Part shown: positions 18,713 to 31,628 of the stretch, piece by piece
How positions within the stretch are numbered: position 1 is the first letter of the stretch
How the letters are laid out: every line of letters begins with the position of its first letter
Assembly: GCA_030448265.1 (NCBI GenBank)
Contig: JAUJNG010000009.1
Location: 117,189-181,188 of the forward strand
Direction of reading: 5' to 3'
DNA: 64,000 nt
Source of the DNA: Abditibacterium sp.
GTDB lineage: Bacteria > Armatimonadota > Abditibacteriia > Abditibacteriales > Abditibacteriaceae
Made by a program: the position numbers and the translations under genes
The notes under the pieces: generated by a model
What the model saw: the letters and a program-made list of their open reading frames with translations, nothing else
Told to the model about the DNA's origin: nothing
Database searches by the model: none

Positions 18713-21700
18713 TTATATCTCGCTCACCTTCTCGACGCGAAAACGCAGCGTTTCCTCGCCCATTTTGGCCTCGGACAGTTCGGGATAAGCGGCGTCCACA
18801 AAGCGCAGTTCGTCGGCGAGCGTTTCGCTTTGCAGATAATCGCCGAAACCTTCCAGAACGTCGGCCAGACGCGAATTTTCCTCATCCACAACCAAAATCG
18901 AAATTCGATCCGAAACCTCGAAACCGGCCCGTTTGCGGCCTTCCTGAACCGCGCGCACGAAATCGCGCGCCAAGCCTTCCAAAACCAATTCGTCGGTTAA
19001 AGAGGTATCGAGCGCCACGCTCCAGCCGTTTTCTGATGCGAACGAATAGCCGCTTTGCTGCTGCGTCGAAACCAGAACCTCGTTCGGCTCTAAAGTTTGT
19101 TTTTCGCCGCTCAACTCGATTTCAACCGCTTCGCCGCGCTTCACGCTTTCGCCGATGCGTTTGGCTTCGCTCGGCTCGGCGTTTTCCAGCAGTTGGCGCA
19201 GCGCACCGACACCCTTGCCGAACCGCTTGCCCACGACCGGCAGATTCGCTTTGAGCGAATAGGTCACCAAATCGCCCGCGTCGTCCAGCAGTTCGATTTC
19301 CTTGACGTTGAGTTCGTCCAGAATCGTTTCGCGCCACGCTTCGATGGCGGCGCGGCCATTTTGGTCTGGCGCTTGAATCAGGGCTTTGGAAAGCGGCTGG
19401 CGAGCGCGAATTTTGGAGTCTTTGCGCGCCGCAAGCCCCAGCGAAACCGCCTGCAACACGCCTTCGACCTGCGAAACCAAGGCATCATCACGCCAATTCT
19501 CATCAACGACAGGCCAGGCGCACAAATGCACGCTTTCCGGCGCGTTTTGAAGCGGCGAACTCAAATTGCGATAGATGTTTTCCGCCGAAAACGGCAAAAC
19601 CGGCGCGATGAGTTTTGAAAGTGTGAGCAGGACGTGATGCAGCGTCGCGTAGGCGGCGTTTTTGTCGGCGTCGCTTTCCGATTTCCAGAAGCGGCGGCGG
19701 CTGCGGCGCACATACCAGTTCGACAAAACCTCCACGAAACTCTCGATTTCGCGCGTCACGCCCGCCGGTTCGATGCCTTCGATGGATTTGGTCACGCCCG
19801 CGATGCAGGTTTGCAGTCGCGCCAAAATCCATTTATCGAGAATGTTCTCCACCCTGGGCAGTTCGCCCAATTGTGGCTTGTCGAGGTTGGCGTAAGTGAC
19901 GAAGAAGGAATACACGTTCCACAGCGTGAGCAGTTTGCGCGCGCTTTCGTGGATGGGTTTGTAGCCGAAACGGATGTCTTTGGTGAGCGTGTTGCCGCAA
20001 AACGTCCATCGCATCGGGTCGGCGCCGACGGTTGCCACCGCCTCATCGTAGGGCACGCCGTTTTTGAGAGTTTTTGAGATTCTCATCGCGTCGGCATCGA
20101 GCATCGTCTCGTAAACCATCGCGGTTTTGTAAGGCGCGCGGTCTTCGAGCGCGACGCTCATAAACAGCATCGAAAAAAACCACAAACGCACCTGCTCGCG
20201 CATTTCAGTGATGAAATCCGCCGCTTTCCACTCCTCTTGTGCAGCAATTTTGAGTTCCGGCATCCGAATGTCGTCGGCGCCGTTGTAACCGACCGTCGAA
20301 AACGGCACGATGCCCGCGTCGAGCCACGCATCGCCGACTTCGGGAATGCGGCGCAGTTTGCGAGTTTTATCGGCGTTCCAGATCTCGATTTCGTCAATCC
20401 AGGGCCGGTGCAATTCCGGCAACGCATCCACCCGTTCGGGTTCAACAGCGCGTTCGCGCAGTTCCGCTCGACTGCCAATGACGGCCCATTCGCCGGATTC
20501 ATCGTCGCGCCACACCGGAAGCGGCAAACCCCAGAAGCGTTTGCGCGAGATGTTCCAGTCGCCCATGTTGTTGAGCCAGTCCTGCATCCGTTTTCCGGCG
20601 TATTCGGGCACCCAGTTCACTTCGGAAGCCGCTTTTTGCAATCGTCCGCGCGCCGGATTTTGGCCCGCGTCGGCCTTGATGAACCATTCCTGAGTCGCGT
20701 AAAAAATCAGCTCGTTGGAACAGCGCCAGCAGTGTGGATAAGAATGTTTGTAACGCTGGATACGATACAAGCGCCCGCGTTTTTCGAGTTCGCTAAAAAC
20801 GGTTTCGGCGTCTTCGAGCGCGTGCAGTCCGGCGAGTTCCGGCCCGCATTCGGAGCGAAAATGAGCGGAAGTCGTCACGGGCGCGATGAAACCTAAATTT
20901 TCGCGTTGTCCGAGTTCAAAGTCGTCGGCGCCGCAGCCTGGCGCGATGTGAACGATGCCGGTTCCGTCGCTTTCGCCGACCCAATCCGCCGCCACGACAC
21001 GGCGCGGATGAGTTTTTTCGCTTTCAGTTTGAAAGGGAATGTCATCAAGCGGGCCGGAATACGTCAATCCAACTAAATCGGCGCCGGAAATCTCTTCCAG
21101 CACTTCATAGCCAGGCTTGAGCGCGCTCTGGACCGTGCCTTTGCTCAAAATGACGGTGATGTCGTCGGTTTTGGCGCGCACGTAAGTCAGTTCGGGATTG
21201 ACGGCGAGCGCTACGTTGGCGGTGAGTGTCCAGGGCGTCGTCGTCCAAACTAAGAAATGATCCGCCGCGAACTTTTCGCCTCCAACCGGAAACTTCAAAT
21301 AGACGCTGCGATGCGTGACTTCTTTATACGAATCGGCGCTTTCGTGCTGAGAAAGCGAGGTTTCGCAGCGCGGGCACCAGGGCATGACCCGATAATCCGG
21401 CCCCAGCCAGCCTTCTTCGTGACACTTCTGCAGAAAAAGCCAGATGTGTTCAATGTTGGAATCGTCGAAGGTGAAATACGACCGCTCCCAGTCCATCCAC
21501 ATTCCCAGACGCGTGGACTGCTGCGAAATCACGTCGGCGTATTTCTCGACGCGCGCTCGGCACTCGCGCGAAAAATTCTCCATTCCAAACGCCAGAATAT
21601 CGGGTTTGCCCTTGAAACCGAGCGCTTTTTCGACTTCGACTTCGACCCACAAGCCCTGGCAGTCGAAGCCGTTTTGCCAGCGCAGACGGCGCCCGTTCAT

Positions 21701-21919
21701 GGCATGAAAGCGATTGAAAATGTCTTTATAAGTGCGGCCCCAGGCGTGATGCACGCCCATCGGGTTGTTGGCGGTGATGGGGCCGTCCTGAAAATCCCAG
21801 CGAGCGCCGTTTTCGGTCTGGTCGCGCAGTTTGTGGAAGATTTGGCGGGTTTCCCAGAATTCTAAGGTTTCTTTTTCGAGTTTTGGGTAGTCGGGGATGC
21901 CTTCAAATGGTTGAAACAT
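18713..21919 (-). CDS. ileS: Isoleucyl-tRNA synthetase (long, eukaryote-type)
   Basis: Class I synthetase charging tRNA-Ile, 1,068 residues. HIGH-type motif: PMGVHHAWGRT (about residue 53); KMSKS-type motif: MRISKTLKN (about residue 610). Other markers are the editing-domain segment WTTTPWTLTANVALAVNP, GIVHIAPGCGADD, and the C-terminal LIAPVLPFSAENIYRNL. HHAWGRT in place of HLGHA and the length of about 1,070 fit the eukaryote-like IleS2 type, a group often less sensitive to mupirocin (family knowledge, not seen here). The stop abuts the REPIN-like repeat and the start lies by a 40-bp hairpin. Confidence 0.95.
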   Translation of the reverse strand: MFQPFEGIPDYPKLEKETLEFWETRQIFHKLRDQTENGARWDFQDGPITANNPMGVHHAWGRTYKDIFNRFHAMNGRRLRWQNGFDCQGLWVEVEVEKALGFKGKPDILAFGMENFSRECRARVEKYADVISQQSTRLGMWMDWERSYFTFDDSNIEHIWLFLQKCHEEGWLGPDYRVMPWCPRCETSLSQHESADSYKEVTHRSVYLKFPVGGEKFAADHFLVWTTTPWTLTANVALAVNPELTYVRAKTDDITVILSKGTVQSALKPGYEVLEEISGADLVGLTYSGPLDDIPFQTESEKTHPRRVVAADWVGESDGTGIVHIAPGCGADDFELGQRENLGFIAPVTTSAHFRSECGPELAGLHALEDAETVFSELEKRGRLYRIQRYKHSYPHCWRCSNELIFYATQEWFIKADAGQNPARGRLQKAASEVNWVPEYAGKRMQDWLNNMGDWNISRKRFWGLPLPVWRDDESGEWAVIGSRAELRERAVEPERVDALPELHRPWIDEIEIWNADKTRKLRRIPEVGDAWLDAGIVPFSTVGYNGADDIRMPELKIAAQEEWKAADFITEMREQVRLWFFSMLFMSVALEDRAPYKTAMVYETMLDADAMRISKTLKNGVPYDEAVATVGADPMRWTFCGNTLTKDIRFGYKPIHESARKLLTLWNVYSFFVTYANLDKPQLGELPRVENILDKWILARLQTCIAGVTKSIEGIEPAGVTREIESFVEVLSNWYVRRSRRRFWKSESDADKNAAYATLHHVLLTLSKLIAPVLPFSAENIYRNLSSPLQNAPESVHLCAWPVVDENWRDDALVSQVEGVLQAVSLGLAARKDSKIRARQPLSKALIQAPDQNGRAAIEAWRETILDELNVKEIELLDDAGDLVTYSLKANLPVVGKRFGKGVGALRQLLENAEPSEAKRIGESVKRGEAVEIELSGEKQTLEPNEVLVSTQQQSGYSFASENGWSVALDTSLTDELVLEGLARDFVRAVQEGRKRAGFEVSDRISILVVDEENSRLADVLEGFGDYLQSETLADELRFVDAAYPELSEAKMGEETLRFRVEKVSEI

Positions 21920-21950
21920 GATAGCAGAGAAATTTTACCGGAATTTTGGT

Positions 21951-22042
21951 TCACACAAAGAAACAAAGTTCACACAAAGGAACACAAAGATTTTTCTAAA
22001 CCTCTTTGTGTTCCTTTGTGTGAACTTTGTTTCTTTGTGTGA
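21951..22042. repeat. Intergenic long hairpin, 40-bp perfect arms (cacaaag type)
   Basis: Arms 21951-21990 and 22003-22042 are perfect complements with a 12-base loop. The arms are built of quasi-repeated cacaaag/aacaaag units. It lies between the ileS start and the permease stop. Confidence 0.92.
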
Positions 22043-22051
22043 GCCCGAAAA

Positions 22052-23323
22052 TCAACCCAATTTGCGGGATTTGGGATCGAGCGCGTCCCTCAAACCATCG
22101 CCGAGGAAGTTAAACGCGAGTGTCGTGATGAAAATCATCACGCCAGGCGCCAGAATCCAGGGGCGCGAGGTGAGCGTGGTGATGTTTTGCGCCGCCGAAA
22201 GCATGTTGCCCCAGCTCGCCATCGGGTCGCGGATGCCAAGGCCCAGAAACGACAGCCCCGCTTCGCCCAGAATGTAGCCAGGCACCGCAAGAGTGGCAGC
22301 GACGATGGCGTAGGTGAAAGTCGAAGGCAAAACGTGGCGCCGGATGATTTTGAGGTCGGACAGTCCCAGCGCGCGGCCCGCTTCGACGTATTCGCGCTCG
22401 CGCACGCTGAGAACCATGCCGCGAATGATGCGCGCCATGCCCGCCCAGCCGATGAAGCTGAGGATGATAATAATGAGCAGATACACCGCTACGGGCGAAA
22501 GCGTGGCGGGAAGCGCCGCCGCGAGCGCGAGGAGAAGGTAGAAATCGGGAATCGACATCAAAACCTCGCAGCCGCGCATGATGATGTTGTCGGTAACGCC
22601 GCCGTAATAGCCGGCGATGCCGCCCACCAGCATTCCCAGCGAAAACGTAATGAGAATCGCCACCAGACCGACCGAAAGCGAGATTTGCGCGCCGAACAGC
22701 AGGCGCGACAGGTAGTCGCGGCCATATTCGTCGCTGCCGAGGAGGAAAATGCGCCCGCCGTTTTCCACGCCGAAAAGATGAATCGAAGTCGGGATGAGGC
22801 CGAATAGCCGATAGGGCGCGCCAGGGACGAAAAAGCGCACCGGATGAATCACGGCGGGGTCGGTGGCGTAGATGATCTCGCGCAGGGGCGTGAAGCCCTG
22901 GCGCGTGCCGTAAACGAAGGGGCGCAGATGAAATTTCCCGTTCAGTTCACGAAAACGCAGGCGCATCGGCGGGTGAAAAGTCGCCGAAGAAAGCGTGCCT
23001 GGCACCTGATCCTGGGGGTCGTAGGGCGCCAGAAACGGCGCCAGAAGTGCGATGAGATAAAGAAAAAGCAGCAAAACGCCGCTCCACACCGCGACGCGAT
23101 TTTTACGCAGTTCGCGCCAGGCGAGCTGGGTCGGCGAGGTCGGAATGGCGCTCAGGCCGCGCGCCGCGCCGCCGGTGAGAAGCTGGCGTTTCTGGTTTTC
23201 GGTGGGGCCGTCGGCGAGCGGTTCGCCTGGCGAAGTGGCCAGGCCCTGCGCGGGCGGCACCACCATTTGTCCCGCGCTGGAGGGCGGCACATCGGACGCT
23301 TCGGAAGGGGAATGGTCGTTCAT
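22052..23323 (-). CDS. ABC dipeptide/oligopeptide transporter permease (DppC/OppC-like)
   Basis: Inner-membrane permease of a family 5 peptide importer. The BPD_transp signature region is in the second half (RALGLSDLKIIRRHVLPS, then ILGEAGLSFLGLGI). About 80 polar, Pro/Ser-rich residues precede the first helix (VWSGVLLLFLYLIALLAPFLAP), longer than usual for DppC. A periplasmic insert of about 60 residues lies between the first helices. It follows the DppB-like gene by 16 bp on the same strand. No ATPase gene is in the window. Confidence 0.92.
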   Translation of the reverse strand: MNDHSPSEASDVPPSSAGQMVVPPAQGLATSPGEPLADGPTENQKRQLLTGGAARGLSAIPTSPTQLAWRELRKNRVAVWSGVLLLFLYLIALLAPFLAPYDPQDQVPGTLSSATFHPPMRLRFRELNGKFHLRPFVYGTRQGFTPLREIIYATDPAVIHPVRFFVPGAPYRLFGLIPTSIHLFGVENGGRIFLLGSDEYGRDYLSRLLFGAQISLSVGLVAILITFSLGMLVGGIAGYYGGVTDNIIMRGCEVLMSIPDFYLLLALAAALPATLSPVAVYLLIIIILSFIGWAGMARIIRGMVLSVREREYVEAGRALGLSDLKIIRRHVLPSTFTYAIVAATLAVPGYILGEAGLSFLGLGIRDPMASWGNMLSAAQNITTLTSRPWILAPGVMIFITTLAFNFLGDGLRDALDPKSRKLG

Positions 23324-23339
23324 AGCGGAAATTGGCGGT

Positions 23340-24308
23340 TCAACCCAGTTTGATGCGCGGGTCGGTGGCCACGAGCAGCAAATCGGCGACGAGGTTGCCC
23401 AGGACGAGAAGGGCCGCGCCCATCACGAAGGAGGCCATCGAAACATACAAATCGAGGCTTTGCACCGATTCGAGCAACAAGCGGCCCAGTCCAGGCCACG
23501 CCATCACGTTTTCAACCAGCGCCGCGCCCGCCAGAAGTCCCGAAAGCTGATAGCCGGCGAGGGTGAGCAGCGGGTTGATGGCGTTGCGGGTGGCGTGTTT
23601 CCAGATGACGGCGCGCTCGCTGAGGCCGCGCGCGCGCGCGGCGAGGATGTAGTTGTCGCTTAAAACATCAAGCAGGTTGCCGCGCATCTGGCGCATCAGA
23701 CCGGCGACGCCGCCGATTCCCAGAACCAGAGTCGGCAAAATGAGATGGTGCGCGGTGTCGAGAATTTTGCCGATTTGCGGGAGCTTGTCGTAATTTTCGC
23801 TTTGCGCCCCGCCAACGGGAAACCATCCGCTTTGCTGCGCCACCATGAGCGCCAGAAGCGCCACGAAAAACGAAGGCAGCGAAACGCCCGCGAAAGCGCC
23901 GAAATTGAGAATGCGATCCAAAAACGAGTTGCGGTGCGTCGCGGCGTAGATGCCGAGCGGAATGGCGAGCAGCCACGCCAAAAGAGACGACCAAAAACTC
24001 AAAAGAAAGGTGTAATAAAGCCGCGATTTGATGAGGGTAAACGCGGGCTGGTGATAGGTAAACGATTCGCCGAAATCACGGTAAACCACGGCGCGATACA
24101 GCCACAGGCCGTATTGCTTGTAGGCGGGCTGATCGAGGCCGAAATCCTCTCTCAGGCGCGCCAGGGTTTCGGGTTTGATGGAGGGGTTCTGGCGGAGCTG
24201 GTCAACGTAATCGCCAGGCGCGAGCTGCATCACGCCAAACGAAATCAGGCTGATGCCGATGACGAGCGGAATCATCAGCAACAGGCGGCGGAGAATGTAG
24301 AGGAGCAT
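23340..24308 (-). CDS. ABC dipeptide/oligopeptide transporter permease (DppB/OppB-like)
   Basis: 322 residues with the DppB start pattern (MLLYILRRLLLMIPLVIGISLI), LAPGDYVDQLRQNPS, six predicted helices and the EAA-type loop ARARGLSERAVIWKHATRNA. Pairs with the DppC-like permease 16 bp downstream and the solute-binding protein upstream, with a hairpin in the 218-bp gap between them. Confidence 0.93.
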   Translation of the reverse strand: MLLYILRRLLLMIPLVIGISLISFGVMQLAPGDYVDQLRQNPSIKPETLARLREDFGLDQPAYKQYGLWLYRAVVYRDFGESFTYHQPAFTLIKSRLYYTFLLSFWSSLLAWLLAIPLGIYAATHRNSFLDRILNFGAFAGVSLPSFFVALLALMVAQQSGWFPVGGAQSENYDKLPQIGKILDTAHHLILPTLVLGIGGVAGLMRQMRGNLLDVLSDNYILAARARGLSERAVIWKHATRNAINPLLTLAGYQLSGLLAGAALVENVMAWPGLGRLLLESVQSLDLYVSMASFVMGAALLVLGNLVADLLLVATDPRIKLG

Positions 24309-24351
24309 GATTTACAAGTGAGATTTACAGATAAAGAAGAGAGGAAGCGAC

Positions 24352-24468
24352 GCTTTGTCATTTCGAGGAGCCTGCGACGAGGAATCGGTTGCTGCTCTCA
24401 CCAACTCACTGATAATTGATGAAAACTGTTGCTGATTCCTCGTCGCAGGCTCCTCGCAATGACAAAGC
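24352..24468. repeat. Intergenic long hairpin, 35-bp arms with one mismatch
   Basis: Arms 24352-24386 and 24434-24468, 47-base loop. The arm core, cattgcgaggagcctgcgac, resembles a repeat type I recall from many unrelated bacterial genomes. Lies between the binding-protein gene and the permease gene of one transporter, where it could attenuate or protect part of the transcript. Confidence 0.9.
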
Positions 24469-24526
24469 GCGCCGTTCAGCATTAAGGTTTGACTGTTTCC
24501 TGCCAACTCCGCTTCACGATGGCGCT

Positions 24527-26380
24527 TCACGACGGCGCCGCTCCGGTCGCTTTGAGGTCGAAAATCTCTTCCTGATTCCACAACGCGCCCTGGGGATGGG
24601 GTTTGAGGTTGCCGAATTTGTTGCGAATGGCAACCAGCGCATCGGGCACCAGGGTGTAAATCAGCGGCATTTGCTCTGAAGCGATAACTTGCCAACGGTC
24701 GTAAATTTTCTTGCGTTTAACCGGATCGAGTTCCTGCGCGCCGCGCCGAAACAGCGTGTCAATTTCGGCCTCCCAGGGCGTCGCGGGCGTTTTCTGGCTC
24801 GGATGCCACTGATGGGTGGGGCCGCTCGACGACCAGATATTGGACGCGTCGTGCGGCTCGACTCCGCCGCCAAATCCCAAAATGATGGCTTCCCAGTCGA
24901 AGGGCGGCGCGTCGAGGCTGCCGAGGAGTTTGTTGAACGCAATGGGCGTGAAGGTCACGTTGAGACCGATGTTTTTGAGGTCTTTGGTGATGACGATGCC
25001 CATGCTTTTGCGGACGTTGTTCTCGACGTTAGTTTGAATGCTGAACCGAATCTCGTGCCCCTCATACTCGCGGAAACCGTTGCCGTCGGTGTCCCGCGCA
25101 CCGATTTCATCGAGCAGGGCTTCGGCTTTTTTGGGGTTGTAGGGATATTTAGGCACATCGGGGTTGTAAAACGCTTTGTTGGCGGAGGAAACGTAGCTCC
25201 ACGCCGGCGTGGCCAAGCCGCGAAACAGGTTGACGCTCATCAGGTCACGGTTGATGGCATAGGAAACCGCCTGGCGGAATTTCTGCTGTTGAAACAGCTT
25301 GATTTTCCACGGTTCGACCTTGGCTTTGGGATTGAGATTGAAACCGAGATAATTGGTGCTGAAACTCGGCCCCAGGTCGTAGATGGTGTAGCCGCCGCGC
25401 TTTTCGTAGCTTTTGGCATCGGGATAATCGGGCGCGGGCACGGTCGTGCTGTCGAGTTCGCCCGATTTGAGTTTGAGCGCCATGGTGTTCAAATCTGGCA
25501 CGATGAGCAGCACGTAACGCTCCAGATAGGGCAGCGTGCGCCCCCATTTGTCCTTTTTCCAGAAGTTGGGATTGCGTTCGTAAATCACCCGTTGCCCCGA
25601 AATGTATTGCTTCATGATCCAGGGGCCCGATGCCACCAGTTGCGAAGGCGGGGTGTCCACGCTCCACGTCGAATTGATTTTGCCGCTTTTCCAGGCGCTG
25701 TAAAGTTTGTGACGCGGCGCGGGCGCGATGTTGAGGATCGACAAAACCGGCGCGTAGGGCACGGGCAAGGTGAACTCGACGCTCTTTTCGTCCACTTTGC
25801 GATATTTGATGGGCACCTGTTTGAAACCGCCAGGCGCTTTTTTGTCGGGAACTGAAACCATCATGCCCTCGCGCATGATGCCCGCCGTTTTGGGGTCGTA
25901 AATCATGTCGAGGGTGAACATCACATCGTCGGCGGTGATGGGTTTGCCGTCGCTCCATTTCAGGCCGTCTTTGAGCCGAAACGTGTAGGTTTTGCCGCCA
26001 TTGGAGACCGTGGGCAGTTCGCTGAGGCGCGCTTCGTATTTGTTGGTGAAGGGGTTGCGCGCGATGAGCGAATCGAACAGCGTGCCCCCGACGCCGAACG
26101 AGCCGTTGTCGGTGGCGACCCAGATATTGAAGGTTTTGGGGTCGGCGAGGGTCGCTTCGGTGAGAACGCCGCCGTATTTTCCCTTGACCGAAGGCGGCTC
26201 GACGCTTCCGGCGACAAGGGTTTTCAGGCTGGTAGCGCCGTTTTTAAATTCGGGGTCGGAAACCGTCAAGTCGCGCGACCCCAAACCGCACACCCACGCC
26301 ACAAACAGCAAAATGGCGGCGCCCCAGCCTAAAGCGGCCCAGGGAAACGGTCGGGAAACGGGGGAAGAAGGGTAATTCAT
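24527..26380 (-). CDS. ABC transporter solute-binding protein, family 5 (peptide/nickel/oligosaccharide)
   Basis: 617-residue extracytoplasmic receptor. The N terminus has a hydrophobic helix (WAALGWGAAILLFVAWVCGLG) with a Cys in VCGLG, which may act as a lipobox or be an uncleaved anchor. Family 5 features: FNIWVATDNG, the ligand-cleft segment YTFRLKDGLKWSDGKPITA, and FRQAVSYAINRDLM. The length is at the long end for the family. It is the first gene of a binding protein-DppB-DppC cluster. Substrate is not readable; peptides are the default inference. Confidence 0.9.
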   Translation of the reverse strand: MNYPSSPVSRPFPWAALGWGAAILLFVAWVCGLGSRDLTVSDPEFKNGATSLKTLVAGSVEPPSVKGKYGGVLTEATLADPKTFNIWVATDNGSFGVGGTLFDSLIARNPFTNKYEARLSELPTVSNGGKTYTFRLKDGLKWSDGKPITADDVMFTLDMIYDPKTAGIMREGMMVSVPDKKAPGGFKQVPIKYRKVDEKSVEFTLPVPYAPVLSILNIAPAPRHKLYSAWKSGKINSTWSVDTPPSQLVASGPWIMKQYISGQRVIYERNPNFWKKDKWGRTLPYLERYVLLIVPDLNTMALKLKSGELDSTTVPAPDYPDAKSYEKRGGYTIYDLGPSFSTNYLGFNLNPKAKVEPWKIKLFQQQKFRQAVSYAINRDLMSVNLFRGLATPAWSYVSSANKAFYNPDVPKYPYNPKKAEALLDEIGARDTDGNGFREYEGHEIRFSIQTNVENNVRKSMGIVITKDLKNIGLNVTFTPIAFNKLLGSLDAPPFDWEAIILGFGGGVEPHDASNIWSSSGPTHQWHPSQKTPATPWEAEIDTLFRRGAQELDPVKRKKIYDRWQVIASEQMPLIYTLVPDALVAIRNKFGNLKPHPQGALWNQEEIFDLKATGAAPS

Positions 26381-26532
26381 GGCTTGAAACGAAGAGAGCG
26401 AAAGCGCGGCGCGCGGTGCGTCAAGAAAATTTTAATGCAAATCCGTCCCGCGCTCTGAGTTTCTCTGCATCGGGGGTAAAACTCGTGGCGTCCAGCTTGA
26501 CAAACCTCGCCTTGCGCGCGCCAACTGAGTTC

Positions 26533-27846
26533 ATGAAATTTCTCCCGCTTTGCGTGCTGGGCGCGCTGATTTTCGCGCCTGAAACCGCGCGCTGCCAGAC
26601 TGCCGAAGACACCACGCCCGCCGCGTTCGCCGCACGCATGAAAGCCCTCGACGCCAAAGGCGACTGGCCCCTCATTCTACGGAGCGGGCAGGAATGGCAG
26701 AAATCGCATCCCGACGACCCCACCGGCTATTTTGCCGCCGCGCGCGCCGCTTATATGCTGGGCGAAATCGACCTCTCGATTGCGGCATGGGAAAAGCTGA
26801 TCGAAAAAGACCCCAATTCCGCCGCCAACGGCGCGGGATGGCTCAAAACCGCGCGCGCCGTGCGCCGCAACTATCCCGATTTGAAGCTCAACCCCCTGGA
26901 ATTCAAAGCGGGCGACGCGGGAATCGAAGCCTATCAATGGGCGCAAAAAGGCGCGGCGCTTTTGAAGGCCAAACAATACGACGAAATCGAAAAAACGGCG
27001 GCGACGCTGCAAAAATCCAACGCTTCCAACGCCAAAGGCTCGCCGCAACTCGGTTTTTTCTTCGACGGCCTCACCGAAATCGACGCCGATTTCGCGGCGC
27101 GTCAAGGGCGCATCGCGGCGTGGCGCGCGGCGCGTCCCAACTCCCATCTGGCGCGCCTGGCGGCGATTCAAATCTGGACGGACGCCGCCTGGAAAGCACG
27201 CGGAACCGGTTACGCTTCGACCATCACGCCCGCGATGAGCGCCCAAATTGACGCCGCCATCGCCCAGGGCGGCCAGAGGCTGAAAGCCCTGCCCGAAGCG
27301 GCCTTTGCCCAAACGCCCCTTGCTTTTAAAGTTGCGCTCGACTGGAGCCAACTCGCGGGCGCACCGCGCGAGATTCTCGATGATTTATTCCGAGCAGGAA
27401 CGGCGGCTTTTCCCGATTATCTGCCGCTTTACCGCACCCGCGCCAATCAGCTTCTGCCGCGCTGGTTCGGCGAACGGGGAGAGTGGGAAGCGATGGCCAA
27501 AGCGCGCGCCGACCAAATCGGCGGCGAAGAGGGCGACGTTTTTTACGCCCGCATCATCTGGTCGCTGGCGGAATTCCTCAATTTGCCCCAGGAATCGAAT
27601 TTCGACTATGCCCGCACTGCGCGCGGCCTGGAACTCTTGCACCGGCGCCATCCCGCTTCGGTTTCGGTGGCCAGCGCGCGGCTGGAACTGGCCTATCAAG
27701 CCAAAGACTGGAAAACAGCGCGTCAACTTCTGACCGCGCCAGGCGGCCACGTTCTCGACGTTTCGTGGCGGCGCTGGAACACCATTGAAAACCAAAACTT
27801 TTTCGCCGAACAACGGATGCTGATTCTGGGTGAAACGCCTCAATAA
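26533..27846 (+). CDS. Secreted or periplasmic TPR-like hypothetical protein
   Basis: 437 residues from the ATG at 26533, the only start giving a clean signal peptide (MKFLPLCVLGALIFAPETA). The mature protein is alpha-helical with degenerate TPR-type units (YFAAARAAYMLGEIDLSIAAWEK, for example) and a C-terminal half with LPLYRTRANQLLPRWFGERG and ARIIWSLAEF, reminiscent of DUF4034-type proteins. It is divergent from the binding-protein gene. Function unknown; a scaffold role is only a guess. Confidence 0.7.
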   Translation: MKFLPLCVLGALIFAPETARCQTAEDTTPAAFAARMKALDAKGDWPLILRSGQEWQKSHPDDPTGYFAAARAAYMLGEIDLSIAAWEKLIEKDPNSAANGAGWLKTARAVRRNYPDLKLNPLEFKAGDAGIEAYQWAQKGAALLKAKQYDEIEKTAATLQKSNASNAKGSPQLGFFFDGLTEIDADFAARQGRIAAWRAARPNSHLARLAAIQIWTDAAWKARGTGYASTITPAMSAQIDAAIAQGGQRLKALPEAAFAQTPLAFKVALDWSQLAGAPREILDDLFRAGTAAFPDYLPLYRTRANQLLPRWFGERGEWEAMAKARADQIGGEEGDVFYARIIWSLAEFLNLPQESNFDYARTARGLELLHRRHPASVSVASARLELAYQAKDWKTARQLLTAPGGHVLDVSWRRWNTIENQNFFAEQRMLILGETPQ

Positions 27847-27865
27847 ATCCCATTGAACCGGCCTG

Positions 27866-27933
27866 AAAACCACAGAGGCACGGAGACACAGAGAACCAAG
27901 AAATTCTCTGTGTCTCCGTGCCTCTGTGGTTTT
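27866..27933. repeat. Intergenic long hairpin, 30-bp perfect arms (ccacagaggc type)
   Basis: Arms 27866-27895 and 27904-27933, 8-base loop, starting 20 bp after the upstream stop. Related in style to the hairpin at 32988-33083. Confidence 0.92.
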
Positions 27934-28012
27934 CAACGTTTTTCGTTGTCAAAGTCGTCCCAATCGCCGCAAAATGAATAGTAGGAAATCCACTCTCAAT
28001 CCCCACTTACTC

Positions 28013-30913
<2,901 letters not shown>

Positions 30914-30931
30914 GGTTTTCCCGTCGCTTCG

Positions 30932-31113
30932 TGCGGCCCTCACCCGTCGCTTCGCGCCACCCACGCCCAGAGGGCACCCGCGCAAGCGGGAGAAGGACAC
31001 ATTCTTACTTTCGTGTTTTCACTGCTCGGTTGAAGGTGCGCGCTATGTCCTTCTCCCGCTTGCGCGGGTGCCCTCTGGGCGTGGGTGGCGCGAAGCGACG
31101 GGTGAGGGCCGCA
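30932..31113. repeat. Intergenic long hairpin, 68-bp perfect arms
   Basis: Arms 30932-30999 and 31046-31113 appear to be perfect complements, with a 46-base loop. This is the longest in the window. It fills most of the gap between acnA and the next gene. Nested motifs (cccgcgcaagcggg, gtcgcttcgc) are themselves near-palindromes. Confidence 0.92.
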
Positions 31114-31160
31114 CGCAGTGCGGAAAGCGCAACCAATCCCCGTTCGATAAGGAGGCCGTC

Positions 31161-31607
31161 ATGAACGCTCCGCCGCAACTCTTCGACGGCTCGTTTTTCG
31201 AGGCCGTTTTAAATACGCCCCAGGGCAAAATCACCCCGCCCGATGCCGAGGCGAACGACCAAACCAACGACGAAATCGATGATTTCGACTGGGACGCCTA
31301 CAATCTCGCGTTTTACGAAACTGCGCCCGCTCACACCAAACTCACCGAGGAAGGCCGCGAAATGGGTCGCGTCGCCGCAAGCCAGATCTGGATCGCGCGG
31401 CGCCTTCCGCCCGATGTCGTGGCCTGGCTGCTCCAAAACATCCCTCCCAAAGCGCTGTGGTCTTTCCTCAACGGCGAAAAACGCGTCGAACTGCTCCACA
31501 CCGCCACGCGCGGCTTTCAGCGCACGCCGCAAATCGTGAAGCAGCCCGTGGTGCGCGCCCGCATGCTGCAATGGCTGGAGAAAATCCCGCCGAAAATTAC
31601 GTCCTGA
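31161..31607 (+). CDS. Conserved hypothetical protein (148 residues), likely partner of the NYN nuclease
   Basis: The start at 31161 has an AAGGAGG ribosome-binding site 6 bases upstream. The protein has an acidic N-terminal third (QTNDEIDDFDWDAY) and a basic, helical C-terminal half (LPPDVVAWLLQNIPPKALW). No known motif. The stop is 21 bp before the NYN-domain gene, so the pair is probably one operon. Confidence 0.65.
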   Translation: MNAPPQLFDGSFFEAVLNTPQGKITPPDAEANDQTNDEIDDFDWDAYNLAFYETAPAHTKLTEEGREMGRVAASQIWIARRLPPDVVAWLLQNIPPKALWSFLNGEKRVELLHTATRGFQRTPQIVKQPVVRARMLQWLEKIPPKITS

Positions 31608-31628
31608 CCATGACCTGGGCGCATCCCG

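Noticed and set aside
21920..21950. T-box riboswitch upstream of ileS
   Set aside because: Only about 30 bp lie between the ileS start and the hairpin; no T-box sequence or specifier loop is visible.
30932..31113. The 68-bp hairpin considered as a pair of facing tRNA or small RNA genes
   Set aside because: No cloverleaf features or CCA; perfect arm symmetry explains the complementarity.
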